Positions 27,518 to 36,773 of a stretch of 64,000 nucleotides of DNA are shown in pieces; the first letter of the stretch is position 1, and every line of letters begins with the position of its first letter. Position numbers and translations under genes: made by a program. Source of the DNA: Pirellulaceae bacterium (GTDB lineage Bacteria; Planctomycetota; Planctomycetia; Pirellulales; Pirellulaceae); assembly GCA_029243025.1 (NCBI GenBank), contig JAQWSU010000053.1:99543-163542 (forward strand). Direction: 5' to 3'. The notes beneath the pieces were generated by a model. It was not told the origin of the DNA. It ran no database searches and saw only the letters and a program-made list of their open reading frames with translations.

Positions 27518-28561
27518 GTGCGAACGATATTCTATTTCATTCTTCTATTCGCCTGGTTAAATGTTGTTTGTTTCCATCTCCCCGCCGTTGCTGAGGATTC
27601 CAACTCCGATGCAGAATTTATCGCTCCTGCTTCGTGGTCCGAATATCTTGACAATACGATTGTCTTGGGGACCTGGGTCGGGCATGGCAAGACAGAGGAA
27701 ATGTGGGTCGGCATTCCTGCAGGTGTTGAATATACCTCGACCGAAAAGCTGGAGATTGGAGATGAGGGGAGTGAAATTCAGCAGCAGCACTTAATGAAAA
27801 CCAAGGATGGGAAAGTGTTCTCGACCGGAGGCGGACGTTTCTTTTGGGATGACGAGTCAGACCAAGTGAAGATTACCGTGTACGGGCTTGATAATGGGAG
27901 TGATTTTTTTTCCGGAACGTCGACTCTGATTGGAATTGACAAAGCAAACGGCAAGGAAAGATGGAAGCATATCGAGACAAGTCGAGGGGTAACCACCGAA
28001 TACATCATTGAGCGATCGGCTAAAACCCAGAATGAACGCTCCATGCGATGGCAAAAGGCCGAAGGTGGAAAGCCTTGGACGATTCACAAAACGCGATTGA
28101 ATCGTTTGGCTGAGGTGACGGATGTTTTCGATATGACCGGCACCTGGGAAATGAAATTGCCAACCGGGGATTCGATGATCATCAAGGGAACACTCGGGCT
28201 GGATGGTCGCGCCTTGTTTGCAGAAGAGATACAGCGAAAGGCCGATGGGACTTCAGAGAAAAATGGAACTTTTGTGATGTGCTGGGATCCTGTGAACGAA
28301 ACGGTAGCTTTTCATGGCTTGGGGGCGAACGGCCTTCGTTGGCAATCCGAAATGCTTTCGTTGACAACGGATAATGATGAGGTGACGATGGTGACTCGCT
28401 TTCAAGGGGCGATGGACGGAAATCATGCCAGTGGCATTATGACCCGAGTGATCAAGGGCGATAAGATGACTCAAAAGTTTTCTGATGTGAAGATGGCGAA
28501 TCGGAAGGATACGCCTGGCTGGGCTAAATTCGCACCGGTTTTTACACGTGTGAGCGACTAG
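27518..28561 (+). CDS. secreted hypothetical protein, DUF1579-like
   Basis: 347 residues. The GTG at 27518 is chosen over the first in-frame TTG (27482) because a perfect AGGAG site lies 8 bases upstream and the product then begins directly with a signal peptide (VRTIFYFILLFAWLNVVCFH). Two beta-barrel-like halves follow, one with DNTIVLGTWVGHGKTEEMWV and another with FDMTGTWEMKLPTGDSM, resembling secreted lipocalin-like DUF1579 proteins. A related protein is at 36774-37739. No enzymatic function can be assigned. A clear terminator follows. Confidence 0.72.
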   Translation: MRTIFYFILLFAWLNVVCFHLPAVAEDSNSDAEFIAPASWSEYLDNTIVLGTWVGHGKTEEMWVGIPAGVEYTSTEKLEIGDEGSEIQQQHLMKTKDGKVFSTGGGRFFWDDESDQVKITVYGLDNGSDFFSGTSTLIGIDKANGKERWKHIETSRGVTTEYIIERSAKTQNERSMRWQKAEGGKPWTIHKTRLNRLAEVTDVFDMTGTWEMKLPTGDSMIIKGTLGLDGRALFAEEIQRKADGTSEKNGTFVMCWDPVNETVAFHGLGANGLRWQSEMLSLTTDNDEVTMVTRFQGAMDGNHASGIMTRVIKGDKMTQKFSDVKMANRKDTPGWAKFAPVFTRVSD

Positions 28562-28586
28562 AATTCGCTTGGTGATAATCGCGTTC

Positions 28587-28622
28587 AAAGCCGCGATCGT
28601 CTTTCACGATCGCGGCTTTTCA
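28587..28622 (+). terminator. intrinsic terminator, possibly bidirectional
   Basis: A perfect 14-bp stem (aaagccgcgatcgt / acgatcgcggcttt) with a ctttc loop, followed by tttt; it lies 26 bases after the stop of the secreted DUF1579-like gene. The A-rich left end could also serve the convergent gene. Confidence 0.9.
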
Positions 28623-28731
28623 ATTGGGTACTTGTCGCGTACTTAGAAGTTCGATGGTGGAGAGGGGAGTTTCGCCACACAAGAACACCTGGGTAAAGCT
28701 AAATTCGACACGCTGGGACAAACCTTTGTGC

Positions 28732-28789
28732 TCAAGAGCTAATCGCTCAACAGTCGCATCGGTTGCGTTTCTGTTCTGTGGCCGATTTA
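28732..28789. repeat. dispersed 58-bp repeat, copy 1
   Basis: Matches 30834-30891 in the same orientation at 50 of 58 positions with no gaps. The complement of both copies can be read as NRPxNRNxTDAxxERLALE. The pair flanks the epimerase gene. Confidence 0.85.
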
Positions 28790-28886
28790 CCTTACGTCCA
28801 GGGAAGCAGGTGTCGGCTCGACGCTGCATGCACATGTGTTCTCATGGAGGGCACGTCTACGCCTGTTTAAACAGCGACCCATGCGT

Positions 28887-29879
28887 TTAAGTAGCAGATC
28901 TTTGGTGCGCTGCGACTGAGTCGATGATGGCATCCAGATCCTTGAGCGGCTGGTAATCAATCGCTTCACGGAGACGCGTCAACACTGGCACACGCCTCCG
29001 GATGTCTTCAAATGATTCATCGTAGGCATCCGCGTAGCTTGTGAATTCGATCGTAGCAGCAGGATTGACTCTTGCCACCACGCGTTGTGCCAGTTCAAGG
29101 ATTGACACAGGAACATCACTGCCAATGTTGTACACACGCCCCGCAGCTCCCGACGTGTTCACCAGATTCACAACAGCGGAGATCACGTCATCAACGTGAG
29201 CAAAGCAGCGAACCTGAGCTCCATCATCATGGACGATAAGTGAATCGCCTCGTATTGCCGCTTCAACGAATCTTGGCAAGACCATGCCATAAGCACCGGT
29301 CTGCCGCGGTCCGACAACGTTAAAGAAGCGACCGATAACGACTGGTAATCCATCATCTTTGTTATGGGCGAGGGCTAGAAACTCATCGATGGCCTTCGAG
29401 ACCCCGTAGCTCCAACGCGGTCGAGTCGTAGCTCCAAACACAAGATCGTCTTCTTCGGTCCACGTTGCTTTGGGATTCTTTCCATAAACTTCACTGGTGC
29501 TGGCAATGAAAGTAGGTACGTAATCTCCTTGGGAAGCTCGCTTTCCGAGACGGTCGAGAATCAGTTGAGTCGGGTAAATGTTCCGTTCAATTGTCTGAAT
29601 AGGCTGTTTGGCGATCAGAGCAACACCGACCGCAGCGGCAAGATGATAAACACGATCCGCACGTTCCACGACACTGCTGACGAGCTCATCATCCTCGACG
29701 GTGCCCTGTATATATTCCAGTCTCTTGTGCCCCATCACTGCCGATAGGTTCTCAGCCTGCCCCGTAGATAGGTCATCGACCACAATCACTCGATGCCCCT
29801 GACTCAGGAGCGTCTCAGTAAGATGTGAGCCGATGAAGCCGGCTCCTCCTGTAATCAGGCAGGTTGCGGAAGAATTCAC
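28887..29879 (-). CDS. NAD-dependent epimerase/dehydratase (extended SDR)
   Basis: 330 residues. The N-terminus has the extended SDR nucleotide motif TGGAGFIGSHLTE, the Tyr-Lys pair is YGVSK in RWSYGVSKAIDE, and GRFFNVVGPRQTG is the conserved substrate-binding segment of UDP-glucuronate decarboxylase, UDP-glucose epimerase and related enzymes. It is cytoplasmic and acts on a nucleotide-activated sugar, probably for surface polysaccharide synthesis. Exact specificity cannot be read. It stands alone between two copies of a 58-bp repeat and next to a long non-coding stretch, so it may have been transferred or rearranged. Confidence 0.9.
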   Translation of the reverse strand: MNSSATCLITGGAGFIGSHLTETLLSQGHRVIVVDDLSTGQAENLSAVMGHKRLEYIQGTVEDDELVSSVVERADRVYHLAAAVGVALIAKQPIQTIERNIYPTQLILDRLGKRASQGDYVPTFIASTSEVYGKNPKATWTEEDDLVFGATTRPRWSYGVSKAIDEFLALAHNKDDGLPVVIGRFFNVVGPRQTGAYGMVLPRFVEAAIRGDSLIVHDDGAQVRCFAHVDDVISAVVNLVNTSGAAGRVYNIGSDVPVSILELAQRVVARVNPAATIEFTSYADAYDESFEDIRRRVPVLTRLREAIDYQPLKDLDAIIDSVAAHQRSAT

Positions 29880-30283
29880 GATGCGGGTGCTCAGGGAAAA
29901 AGTGGGTGAACTTCAAACTGGAACAAGGTTCATGATGATTCGCGGAATTATCCCAACCAGATGATGGACGCAATTCGTAGGGTCTGACGACCTACTTTTG
30001 GATCGGACGCCGGCTAGGAAGCCCCCAGATAACATCGAGCTTAACGTAACAAACCGCACACTGGTAGTTGATAATTGGCGATCGAATACGTGGGTTTGGG
30101 TGAATCACACCAACTAGCGATTTCCAGAACAGGTAACTTACCCGCCGAACTGTGATTTTTTCATGTCGCCGTTCCGATGATGATGTCCGCCATGGCCTTT
30201 GCCGACGTTGCCCCCCGGATGCGACGCGCCTTCCGACCAAGATGCGTCGCAACATGAGGACCACGCCGGCGACCAGTAGTGGC

Positions 30284-30385
30284 GGTTGCGCCATTTCAAC
30301 CCCCACGAGCGATGAGGGGGGAACGTTGGCCGTTCTTGCATTCGCTGGCTTGGGATGGGTTGCCTTTCGACGACGTCGTTCGTAG
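30284..30385 (+). pseudogene. possible sorting-signal tail fragment
   Basis: In frame with the stop at 30383-30385 the sequence reads GGTLAVLAFAGLGWVAF followed by RRRRS. A hydrophobic helix with a terminal arginine cluster is typical of PEP-CTERM/MYXO-CTERM-like sorting tails. The upstream part of the frame does not look like a secreted protein, so this is at best a gene remnant. Confidence 0.25.
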
Positions 30386-30833
30386 GCGCGGCATACCAAC
30401 CGACCTTCGCACTCCAATCCGCAAGTCGACCGAGCTTGGGCTCTGATCATCGAAGCTCGCACCGCAGGTGACCCGCATTGGTAAGCGGTCTACTGAAACC
30501 CACCTTGTGAAATCAGCGTCAGTTTCTGAAATCAAGGTCGGGCAGGTTGCTCACACAAAAGTTGTTGTGGAAGTAGGCGTGTTCCTTCGTTTGGACGAAT
30601 ATGGGAGTCTCAGGTGCTTTTAGTCTCGGATTGAACTGCCGAAGGAGCGAAAGACGGTATGAAGATCTCCGTAAAACCTGAACGCAAGCGATTAGGATAG
30701 AAGCTCAAGTTCCAACAACTACGGTGATGACCCTGTGCTTCTGATCAATCTCGAAACGCTAGGTACGCAGACGCCCGATCCTGAAAAGCAGCAGATGGAG
30801 TTGACCAATTTCCACGAGGTGATCGCAACTATT

Positions 30834-30891
30834 TCAAGAGCTAATCGCTCATCAGGAGCATCGGTAACGTTTCTGTTAAGGGGCCGATTTA
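30834..30891. repeat. dispersed 58-bp repeat, copy 2
   Basis: Direct repeat of 28732-28789 (50 of 58 positions identical). Both start tcaagagctaatcgctca, which contains a small GAGC/GCTC hairpin. Confidence 0.85.
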
Positions 30892-31124
30892 TCCATCACT
30901 TGCCGGGTCGGTAACGCAAACGCTGACCCTTCTTTTGAAGTCAACATTCGTTCAGAATCTTTACGATCGTTGGCAGAAAGTCTAGCGACTTTTGGATTAC
31001 GTAATCGCCCCATAAGCTGGTAGGATGCGTCTGACGTGATGGCACCGATACCCGGGTGAGGGGAGATCAAGTATCGACGGTTTGTGGCAATGCTGGCGTG
31101 GGAAATTCGAAGCAAGGGGATTTG

Positions 31125-33662
31125 ATGAAACAGACTTGGAATAGGGCGCATGGCAACACGAGTTGTTCCGATGGGGCCTTGGATGGTGATCGGGATGATG
31201 AGCATCCATCAATGATTTCTGGGAGTCTGCACGGCGTTGGTTGGCGGATTCGATTCTTTCGATTGAGGCCGCGGGAGTTAGGGCTTAGTTTGGCGATACT
31301 GATGGGTGTCGCTCTCCTTGGCAATTCTTCATTGCGAGGGGGGAAGATTCCCGATTTTACTGCAGGGGATGAGCTTCCTCCGACAGCGACCCACGATTGG
31401 AATCTAGGACCCACCGGAGCGCGAGGCTGGATTTACAGCGATGAAATGGAGACCCGCCAAGCAAGGCAAATCTATGTGACGGAAATCGAGCAGGGATCGC
31501 CAGCGGATTCCATTCTTCAGATAGGTGATGTTCTGTTGGGAATCGGGCAGACCCCCTTTTCTGATGATCCAAGAAGCGTATTGGGACGAGCGATTGGCCA
31601 GGCTGAGGCCAGCGATGGCAAGTTGACGCTGTTGCGTTGGCGCGAGGGTAGAGTGCAGGCGGTGTATCTGAGATTAGCCGTATTGGGCGAATATGCGGAA
31701 ACGGCTCCTTTTGCCTGTGGAAAGTCGCAACGGGTTTTTGATCGGGGCGTGGAAACACTCGCTAACAAGATGAAGGCCAATCCTACTGCGGGTAATGGAA
31801 TCGTCCGCTGCTTCAATGCGTTGGCCTTGTTGGCAAGTGGTCGTGAGGATTATTTGCCGTTAGTTCGTCAACAGGTCGAGTGGGCTGCGGAGTACCGTGA
31901 TCCTCAACGTCGTTCGTTGCATTCGTGGTTTTACGGACCGGTCAATCTTTTGTTAGCGGAGTACATTTTGGCGACGGGGGACCAAACCTTCTTGCCCTCG
32001 TTGCGCCGAAGCACGAAAGAAATTGTTGAGGGACAGAGCGCCGTTGGGTCATGGGGGCACAAATTTGTACAGGGAGATGGGCGGCTTACCGGCTACGGGA
32101 TGATGAATGCCCCCGGGCTTCCATTGACAGTGTCCTTGGTGTTAGCGCGCGAGGCTGGCATCGATGATCCGAAATTGGATGAGGCAATTGACAAAAGTGC
32201 TCGGCTGCTTCGATTTTACGTTGGCAAAGGAAGCGTGCCTTACGGAGATCATCATCCTTGGATTCAAACACACGAAGACAACGGTAAAAATGGCATTGCT
32301 GCGGTTCTGTACAACCTGCTGGGGGATTGGTCGGCAGCAGAGTACTTCTCGCGGATGAGTGTGGCATCCTATGGGGCGGAACGCGATACCGGACATACGG
32401 GAAATTTTTTCAATATGTTGTGGGCGATGCCGGGGGTAGCGTTATCCGGGCCTGAGGCATCTGGAGCTTGGATGAAAGAATTTGGTTGGTATTATGATCT
32501 TGCCCGACGATGGGATGGAAGCTTCATTCATCAGGGACCACCAGCAATCAAGTACGACAGTTATCGGCGATGGGATGCTACGGGTGCTTATTTGTTGGCG
32601 TTTGCTCAGCCACGTCGAACGATCCATTTGACGGGGAAAAAGTCGAGTCGGGTCCCTCAGGTGACGCGTTCTCAAGCCACCGCATTGATTGCTGATGGTC
32701 GCGATTGGAGCCCTTCGATTCGAAAACGCCCGTATGCGACACGGGATACCGATATGTTGTGGCAGGGTCTGACAAGTTGGTCACCGGTTGTACGAGATCG
32801 ATCGGCGACGGAGTTGGCGCGCAGGGAAGGCGATTGGCTGCCGCGATTGGTAGAAATGCTCGAAGCGGAAGAGCTTGAGACACAGCTTGGCGCGGCCCAG
32901 GCCTTGGGCATGATGCGCGGTAAAGCGGCCTCTGCCGTTCCGGCTTTGCAAACCGCTTTACAAAGTGATGATTTGTGGTTGCGCATCCAAGCTGCCGATG
33001 CGTTAGCTGCAATTGGTAAACCGGCGCTAGTGGCCGCACCTGAATTGCTGGAAATGTTGACCCGTCAAGATCTTGAAAAGGATCCGCGGTCGATGCAACA
33101 GAGGTATCTTTGCTTTGCGCTGTTTGATCGTCGGCAGGGCTTGTTACGCCAATCACTCGAAGATGTCGATTCTGAGTCGTTGCGGACCGCCGTTCGAGCT
33201 GGACTGCGGAATGACGACGGACGGGCGCGAGGAGCCGTAGCCTCGGTTTATCGCAATCTGAGTTTTGAGCAATTGAGGCCTTTATTTCCAGCAATTCATG
33301 AAGCGATTGCTGAACCCGCACCGAGTGGCATTATGTTTTCCAGTGAGATCCGCATGCGAGGGTTAGAATTGTTCGCCAAGCATCACGTTGCCGAGGGGAT
33401 CGACTTGTTGGTCGGATATGCTCGAAACCAAAGGAAGCATGGGAGTCAGCGGCGACTGCCGGAGGTGATGAAAATGCTCGTTGGCTATGGCGAACATGCC
33501 CAACGTGTAATTCCTGAACTGGAGGCGGTCGCAACGTACTTTGAAACTGAAGAAACAGAATTTCCACGTAAGCTAAGTCGGCAAAAATCCGCTGATATAC
33601 GCTTAGCGGTTCAGCAAATCAAAGCTTCCACTGCCAAGCCGAAGTTGCTCTTTCTGAACTGA
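31125..33662 (+). CDS. PDZ and HEAT repeat protein, DUF6288-like
   Basis: 845 residues from the ATG at 31125, close after an AAGGGGA sequence; a GTG at 31056 and an ATG at 31212 are alternatives. A hydrophobic helix (LGLSLAILMGVALLGNSSL) near residue 60 is a signal anchor. A PDZ-like domain follows (IYVTEIEQGSPADSILQIGD), then a long alpha/alpha-toroid region with WFYGPVNLLLAEYIL and GYGMMNAPGLPLTVSL, typical of DUF6288 proteins of planctomycetes. The C-terminal third has HEAT-like repeats (LGAAQALGMMRGKAASAVPA). It is probably exported and may act as a scaffold or enzyme on polymer. No operon partner is visible. Confidence 0.8.
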   Translation: MKQTWNRAHGNTSCSDGALDGDRDDEHPSMISGSLHGVGWRIRFFRLRPRELGLSLAILMGVALLGNSSLRGGKIPDFTAGDELPPTATHDWNLGPTGARGWIYSDEMETRQARQIYVTEIEQGSPADSILQIGDVLLGIGQTPFSDDPRSVLGRAIGQAEASDGKLTLLRWREGRVQAVYLRLAVLGEYAETAPFACGKSQRVFDRGVETLANKMKANPTAGNGIVRCFNALALLASGREDYLPLVRQQVEWAAEYRDPQRRSLHSWFYGPVNLLLAEYILATGDQTFLPSLRRSTKEIVEGQSAVGSWGHKFVQGDGRLTGYGMMNAPGLPLTVSLVLAREAGIDDPKLDEAIDKSARLLRFYVGKGSVPYGDHHPWIQTHEDNGKNGIAAVLYNLLGDWSAAEYFSRMSVASYGAERDTGHTGNFFNMLWAMPGVALSGPEASGAWMKEFGWYYDLARRWDGSFIHQGPPAIKYDSYRRWDATGAYLLAFAQPRRTIHLTGKKSSRVPQVTRSQATALIADGRDWSPSIRKRPYATRDTDMLWQGLTSWSPVVRDRSATELARREGDWLPRLVEMLEAEELETQLGAAQALGMMRGKAASAVPALQTALQSDDLWLRIQAADALAAIGKPALVAAPELLEMLTRQDLEKDPRSMQQRYLCFALFDRRQGLLRQSLEDVDSESLRTAVRAGLRNDDGRARGAVASVYRNLSFEQLRPLFPAIHEAIAEPAPSGIMFSSEIRMRGLELFAKHHVAEGIDLLVGYARNQRKHGSQRRLPEVMKMLVGYGEHAQRVIPELEAVATYFETEETEFPRKLSRQKSADIRLAVQQIKASTAKPKLLFLN

Positions 33663-33858
33663 TGAGTGCAGCCGAAATGGGTCTGGGTACTGAGGGGAGG
33701 CCCTGGGGATTCGCTGACTGTTCGTTGATTTTGTGCACCGTTAGAGCGGGATACAGACTTGCACGACGAAGATCTCGCCACGGAATCTTCTTCAAGTCAA
33801 CGATGTGTGTCTCTGGATGAAGGCGACTCATGGGGTCCGGGATATTGTCGATCCCCAA
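33619..33858 (-). CDS. possible small ORF or gene remnant
   Basis: An 79-codon frame overlapping the 3' end of the DUF6288-like gene by 44 bases tail to tail. It includes PETHIVDLKKIPWRDLRRAS and LYPALTVHKINEQ, which look protein-like, and the frame stays open further upstream. No family was recognised. It may be the C-terminal remnant of a lost gene. Confidence 0.25.
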   Translation of the reverse strand: MGIDNIPDPMSRLHPETHIVDLKKIPWRDLRRASLYPALTVHKINEQSANPQGLPSVPRPISAALISSERATSAWQWKL

Positions 33859-33971
33859 GGACGCCGGCGAGCCCAGATGGTGAATTCCAGCAGAAAAGAA
33901 TCACTTAGTTCGCTTGGGTTTTGCGAAATACCGTATCCCGCGGAATGAGTCGATAGAACGGGAGATTTGAA
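33663..33971. other. convergent intergenic region
   Basis: 309 bases between the DUF6288-like gene and the polysaccharide deacetylase, apart from the small ORF noted at 33619-33858. No clear terminator hairpin was found. Confidence 0.35.
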
Positions 33972-34808
33972 TCATGCGAACGAATTGCGCATCAGCTGCA
34001 GAGGTTCTCGAAAACGTCTCACGAATCGATGATTCTTGATTCCAAAAGTTTGCAAGTTCACGTGATAATAGACACCAACTCGTCTGAGCGCCATCGTACC
34101 ATAGGGTTCCGATTCGCCGCGAACCGTAACGACAGCTTGGGAATAGCCCGCTTTCTCTACTAATTCGGTAGTCAGTTCGTCCAGACGTCCCTCTGGATAG
34201 CAAAACGAAGTGACAGGTCGTCCCAAAGCATCTTCGAGAGTTTGCTTAGAATTTTCGATTTCCGAGATCCTCTCTGGCACAGAAAGAGTTGGTAGCAAGC
34301 GGTGAGTTGCCGTATGGGAGCCGAATTCAAAGCCATTGTCTTGCATTTCGTGGACTTGTTCCCAACTTAAGACCTCGTTCGCTTCATGCGACTCACCCGC
34401 GTCAACGCGTGCTTGGTCCCACCAAAAGATCTTTTTGGTGCCTACGCTGGTAGACACCAAAAAGATGGTGCCACGAAAGTCAAACTCTTTCATGATTGGA
34501 TATGCGACTTGATAATTGTCAGCATACCCATCGTCAAATGTAAGCACAGCCAATTTGCGACGATCACCTGAGTGTTCTAGTGCCTCGTTCAGAGTTACGA
34601 TCTGGTAATTGTGTTTCTTCAGCCACTCTAGCTGTGCTCTGAAGTTGTCGGCAGAAACAGCTAAGCTATCCGTTCGCAACAGACTCACGCTATGGTAGGC
34701 GAGGATGAGAGGGTGGTTTCCTCGAAGGAAACCGTGTGGCTTACATGCCTGTAGAAACATTTCGAATGCTCTTCCGAGAGTTGCCTTGGGCATACTCAAC
34801 CTCTCCAA
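33972..34808 (-). CDS. polysaccharide deacetylase family protein
   Basis: 278 residues. NodB homology motifs are visible: motif 1 LTFDDGYADN with the catalytic base and metal Asp, motif 2 GSHTATHRLL with the metal-binding histidines, and motif 3 FCYPEGRLDE. An N-terminal LILAYHSVS matches the usual start of this carbohydrate esterase 4 branch. It probably deacetylates an N-acetylated glycan during surface polysaccharide synthesis or modification. No signal peptide is apparent, so it may be cytoplasmic or use another route. No neighbouring glycan genes within 3 kb. Confidence 0.9.
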   Translation of the reverse strand: MERLSMPKATLGRAFEMFLQACKPHGFLRGNHPLILAYHSVSLLRTDSLAVSADNFRAQLEWLKKHNYQIVTLNEALEHSGDRRKLAVLTFDDGYADNYQVAYPIMKEFDFRGTIFLVSTSVGTKKIFWWDQARVDAGESHEANEVLSWEQVHEMQDNGFEFGSHTATHRLLPTLSVPERISEIENSKQTLEDALGRPVTSFCYPEGRLDELTTELVEKAGYSQAVVTVRGESEPYGTMALRRVGVYYHVNLQTFGIKNHRFVRRFREPLQLMRNSFA

Positions 34809-35271
34809 TGGCGAAATAGCCAGCCTGGTAATGATCTTCTATTATAGATCTTCAACATGTCGCGCCGGTCGCTTCAGAACCGCTGTAGATGGAAATGCTG
34901 GAAAAGTATTCTGGCTGGGAATCGTTAAAGTAGGATTATTCGACAGACGTCATCCGTCATGAGCGACATTTGCCAGGGAGAGCCGCTTCCCCGCAGGACT
35001 GGATGAAAACACTTTTGTGGATCGATCGAAAGGAACGGGATCTATCTTCCCCGTGTTTTTGCCGCTTCAACATCACATTAGTGATTGGGAGTGTTCTGCG
35101 GGAAGTCATGCGACACCACGGATACGTGCAGATAGATAACCTTCCCGGTGACAACGCAAAACGCCGAGAACCTGTGGCTCTCGGCGTTTCTTTCCCGCGG
35201 AAAGATCGTCGGAATGTCGCATCCAAAGATTTGCTGAAACGTCGGCGAGCGAGCAACTCACACGTGTATGC
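34809..35271. other. intergenic region with hairpin
   Basis: 463 bases between two minus-strand genes. It contains the hairpin at 35159-35189 and the promoter region of the deacetylase. No gene was recognised. Confidence 0.45.
35159..35193 (-). terminator. probable terminator, bidirectional form
   Basis: An 11-bp perfect stem (aaacgccgaga / tctcggcgttt) with a 9-base loop, about 80 bases downstream of the minus-strand gene ending at 35272. The following bases are T-rich on the plus strand and moderately so on the minus strand. Confidence 0.65.
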
Positions 35272-35805
35272 TTAGTTTTTGACGCGTGAAAATTTGTCAT
35301 GTAATGGGGCGGCTTTTTTTCCGCCGACAAAGAAATTGTCGCTGATTAAGTGGATTTTTTTTCCACCGTCTTCGAACTGCCAGAAACCACTTCCGGTCAT
35401 TTTTTCCCCATTTTCCAGTGAACCGGTGAGTTTCCAGTTCCATTTTTCTGGAGACTCTTTTGAGATCACAACTCGCCAAGTTCCACCCCCATTTGAGATT
35501 CCGTTGCCAACGATTTGTTTTGCTCCCGCATCGTAAACGACCATTTCGGTCTCGATGCCAGTGCCGGCAATTGCGGTACACATCAGACCTTCACCATCGG
35601 CAATCATTCTCCCAAACCGGATACCCGTAATGATGTCTCCACGTTTTTCCTTGTGCTCTGGCCAATCGTGAATTAGCTTGATTTCGGCAGTAAAACGGCC
35701 CGACATGGCTTTCGCGAATTCGTTGAATTCATCCTTGGTAGATGTCATCTCTTGCGCTGCAACGGAACCTGCAAGGAAAATCGTGGCGATCATTAGACTT
35801 TTCAT
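35272..35805 (-). CDS. secreted hypothetical protein
   Basis: 177 residues from the ATG at 35805, which begins the signal peptide MKSLMIATIFLAGSVAAQE; upstream in-frame ATGs would bury it. The mature protein is beta-rich and lipocalin-like, with FTAEIKLIHDWPEHKEKRGD near the start, a central GNGISNGGGTWRVVIS strand and GSGFWQFEDGGKKIHLI toward the end. It resembles the C-terminal halves of the DUF1579-like proteins at 27518 and 36774. Function unknown. It is the last of three same-strand secreted genes (37739, 36720, 35805), but hairpins between them argue against one operon. Confidence 0.7.
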   Translation of the reverse strand: MKSLMIATIFLAGSVAAQEMTSTKDEFNEFAKAMSGRFTAEIKLIHDWPEHKEKRGDIITGIRFGRMIADGEGLMCTAIAGTGIETEMVVYDAGAKQIVGNGISNGGGTWRVVISKESPEKWNWKLTGSLENGEKMTGSGFWQFEDGGKKIHLISDNFFVGGKKAAPLHDKFSRVKN

Positions 35806-36168
35806 CGAAACGTTCCAATTTAATAAAGTGCGAAAAAGAGTGAGACTGCAATCAGTCGGTTCTCTTGAGTGGAAGTTTGTAAATCTGTTTCGACGTTTTG
35901 ATTTGCAGCTTGGGTAGGTATCAAAATACATGCGGTTGCCTCTTGATCGACATGAGGAAAGGCGGCTCACAAGATCGAATGCTACGTCGCAAAATCAGAC
36001 ATTCCGAAAGACGTTCGGAATGTCTGATCATGGATCGGGGGATCCAAGGCGACGAAATTCAATCGATATGGCTGGTCCAATCGGGAAATGACAATTGAGA
36101 TCGCAAGTTGATTCTTTGAGAATTGCAAACCGTCATAGGCGTCGACGGGCTGAGCGAGTTAATCTTGT
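35806..36168. other. intergenic region with strong hairpin
   Basis: 363 bases between two minus-strand genes, holding the perfect inverted repeat at 35994-36028 and presumably the promoter of the downstream secreted gene. Confidence 0.5.
35991..36028 (-). terminator. perfect 15-bp inverted repeat, likely terminator
   Basis: atcagacattccgaa and its exact complement are separated by five bases (agacg). Read on the minus strand the stem is followed by tttt, so it would terminate the NTF2-like gene that ends at 36169, although it lies 140 bases downstream. Confidence 0.7.
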
Positions 36169-36720
36169 TTAATTTTTTACGGCTGCGGCCTCTTCTGCCG
36201 TCAGGAAAGCGGGGTCGCAGAATATCAGCACGTTTACGACTTTATCGTCTTCCCAGCGAAAATCGATGTGAATCGGAACTCGAATAGGTTTTTTCGTGTT
36301 GCGACCTTCGGCTCGGAATGTGGTCCAGGCATTCGACCAGACAGGGGGCTTGGTGAGTCCCTCTTCGGCGAATGTTTTTCCTGACATGCCAATCGCATCG
36401 AGTCCAAAGTAATTTGTATGGACATGGTTGGGGCCAAATTCGATTTGTTCGAAGAGAACCTCTCGAATTCTTTTCAACCGATCAATGTAATTCTTCTTAC
36501 CCTGAATCACCTTGGAATTAACTGCGACTTGAAGATCGTCTGCAAAAAAGTCGTTGACATAATCCATGTCACCTTCAGAAATTGCTTGAAAGTATTGCCT
36601 GACCTTTTGCGACGTTTGATCTTTTGTGCGAAGTGTCGACTGTTCGTCGGGCAGGTCGGCCGCCGACACGATGACGGTCATCAGTGTGATCGTTTTCAAA
36701 GTGAGTAGAAATCGTGTCAT
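36169..36720 (-). CDS. secreted NTF2/SnoaL-like protein
   Basis: 183 residues from the ATG at 36720 (MTRFLLTLKTITLMTVIVSA), a signal peptide; an ATG four codons upstream is possible. The mature part has the SnoaL/NTF2-like pattern: KVRQYFQAISEGDMDYVNDF at the start, then DDLQVAVNSKVIQGKKNY and a C-terminal FRWEDDKVVNVLIFCDP. These folds act as small isomerases, hydrolases or ligand-binding proteins; nothing here defines which. It sits just downstream of a DUF1579-like secreted protein on the same strand with a 50-base gap, so the two may be co-transcribed. Confidence 0.75.
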   Translation of the reverse strand: MTRFLLTLKTITLMTVIVSAADLPDEQSTLRTKDQTSQKVRQYFQAISEGDMDYVNDFFADDLQVAVNSKVIQGKKNYIDRLKRIREVLFEQIEFGPNHVHTNYFGLDAIGMSGKTFAEEGLTKPPVWSNAWTTFRAEGRNTKKPIRVPIHIDFRWEDDKVVNVLIFCDPAFLTAEEAAAVKN

Positions 36721-36773
36721 GCTCTTATCCAAGAAAAGGAATGAGGAATTCGGTGGACTCGCGAATCGTGTGA

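Larger units (their letters stand above)
28562..28886. other. intergenic region with terminator and dispersed repeat
   Basis: 325 bases between convergent genes. It contains the terminator at 28587-28620 and the first copy of a 58-bp dispersed repeat at 28732-28789. Short frames on both strands look coding-like in places but match no family. Confidence 0.5.
29880..31124. other. long low-coding region
   Basis: About 1.2 kb with no convincing full gene. It contains a possible PEP-CTERM-like tail fragment at 30284-30385 and the second copy of the 58-bp dispersed repeat at 30834-30891. Several short frames have coding-like patches, suggesting decayed genes. It includes the promoter of the DUF6288-like gene. 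Confidence 0.5.

Noticed and set aside
29992..30462. 156-residue minus-strand frame
   Set aside because: Arg-rich and without family features; overlaps a better coding-like patch on the other strand.
32578..33321. 247-residue minus-strand frame inside the DUF6288-like gene
   Set aside because: Antisense shadow; no domain, while the plus-strand frame has PDZ and HEAT features throughout.
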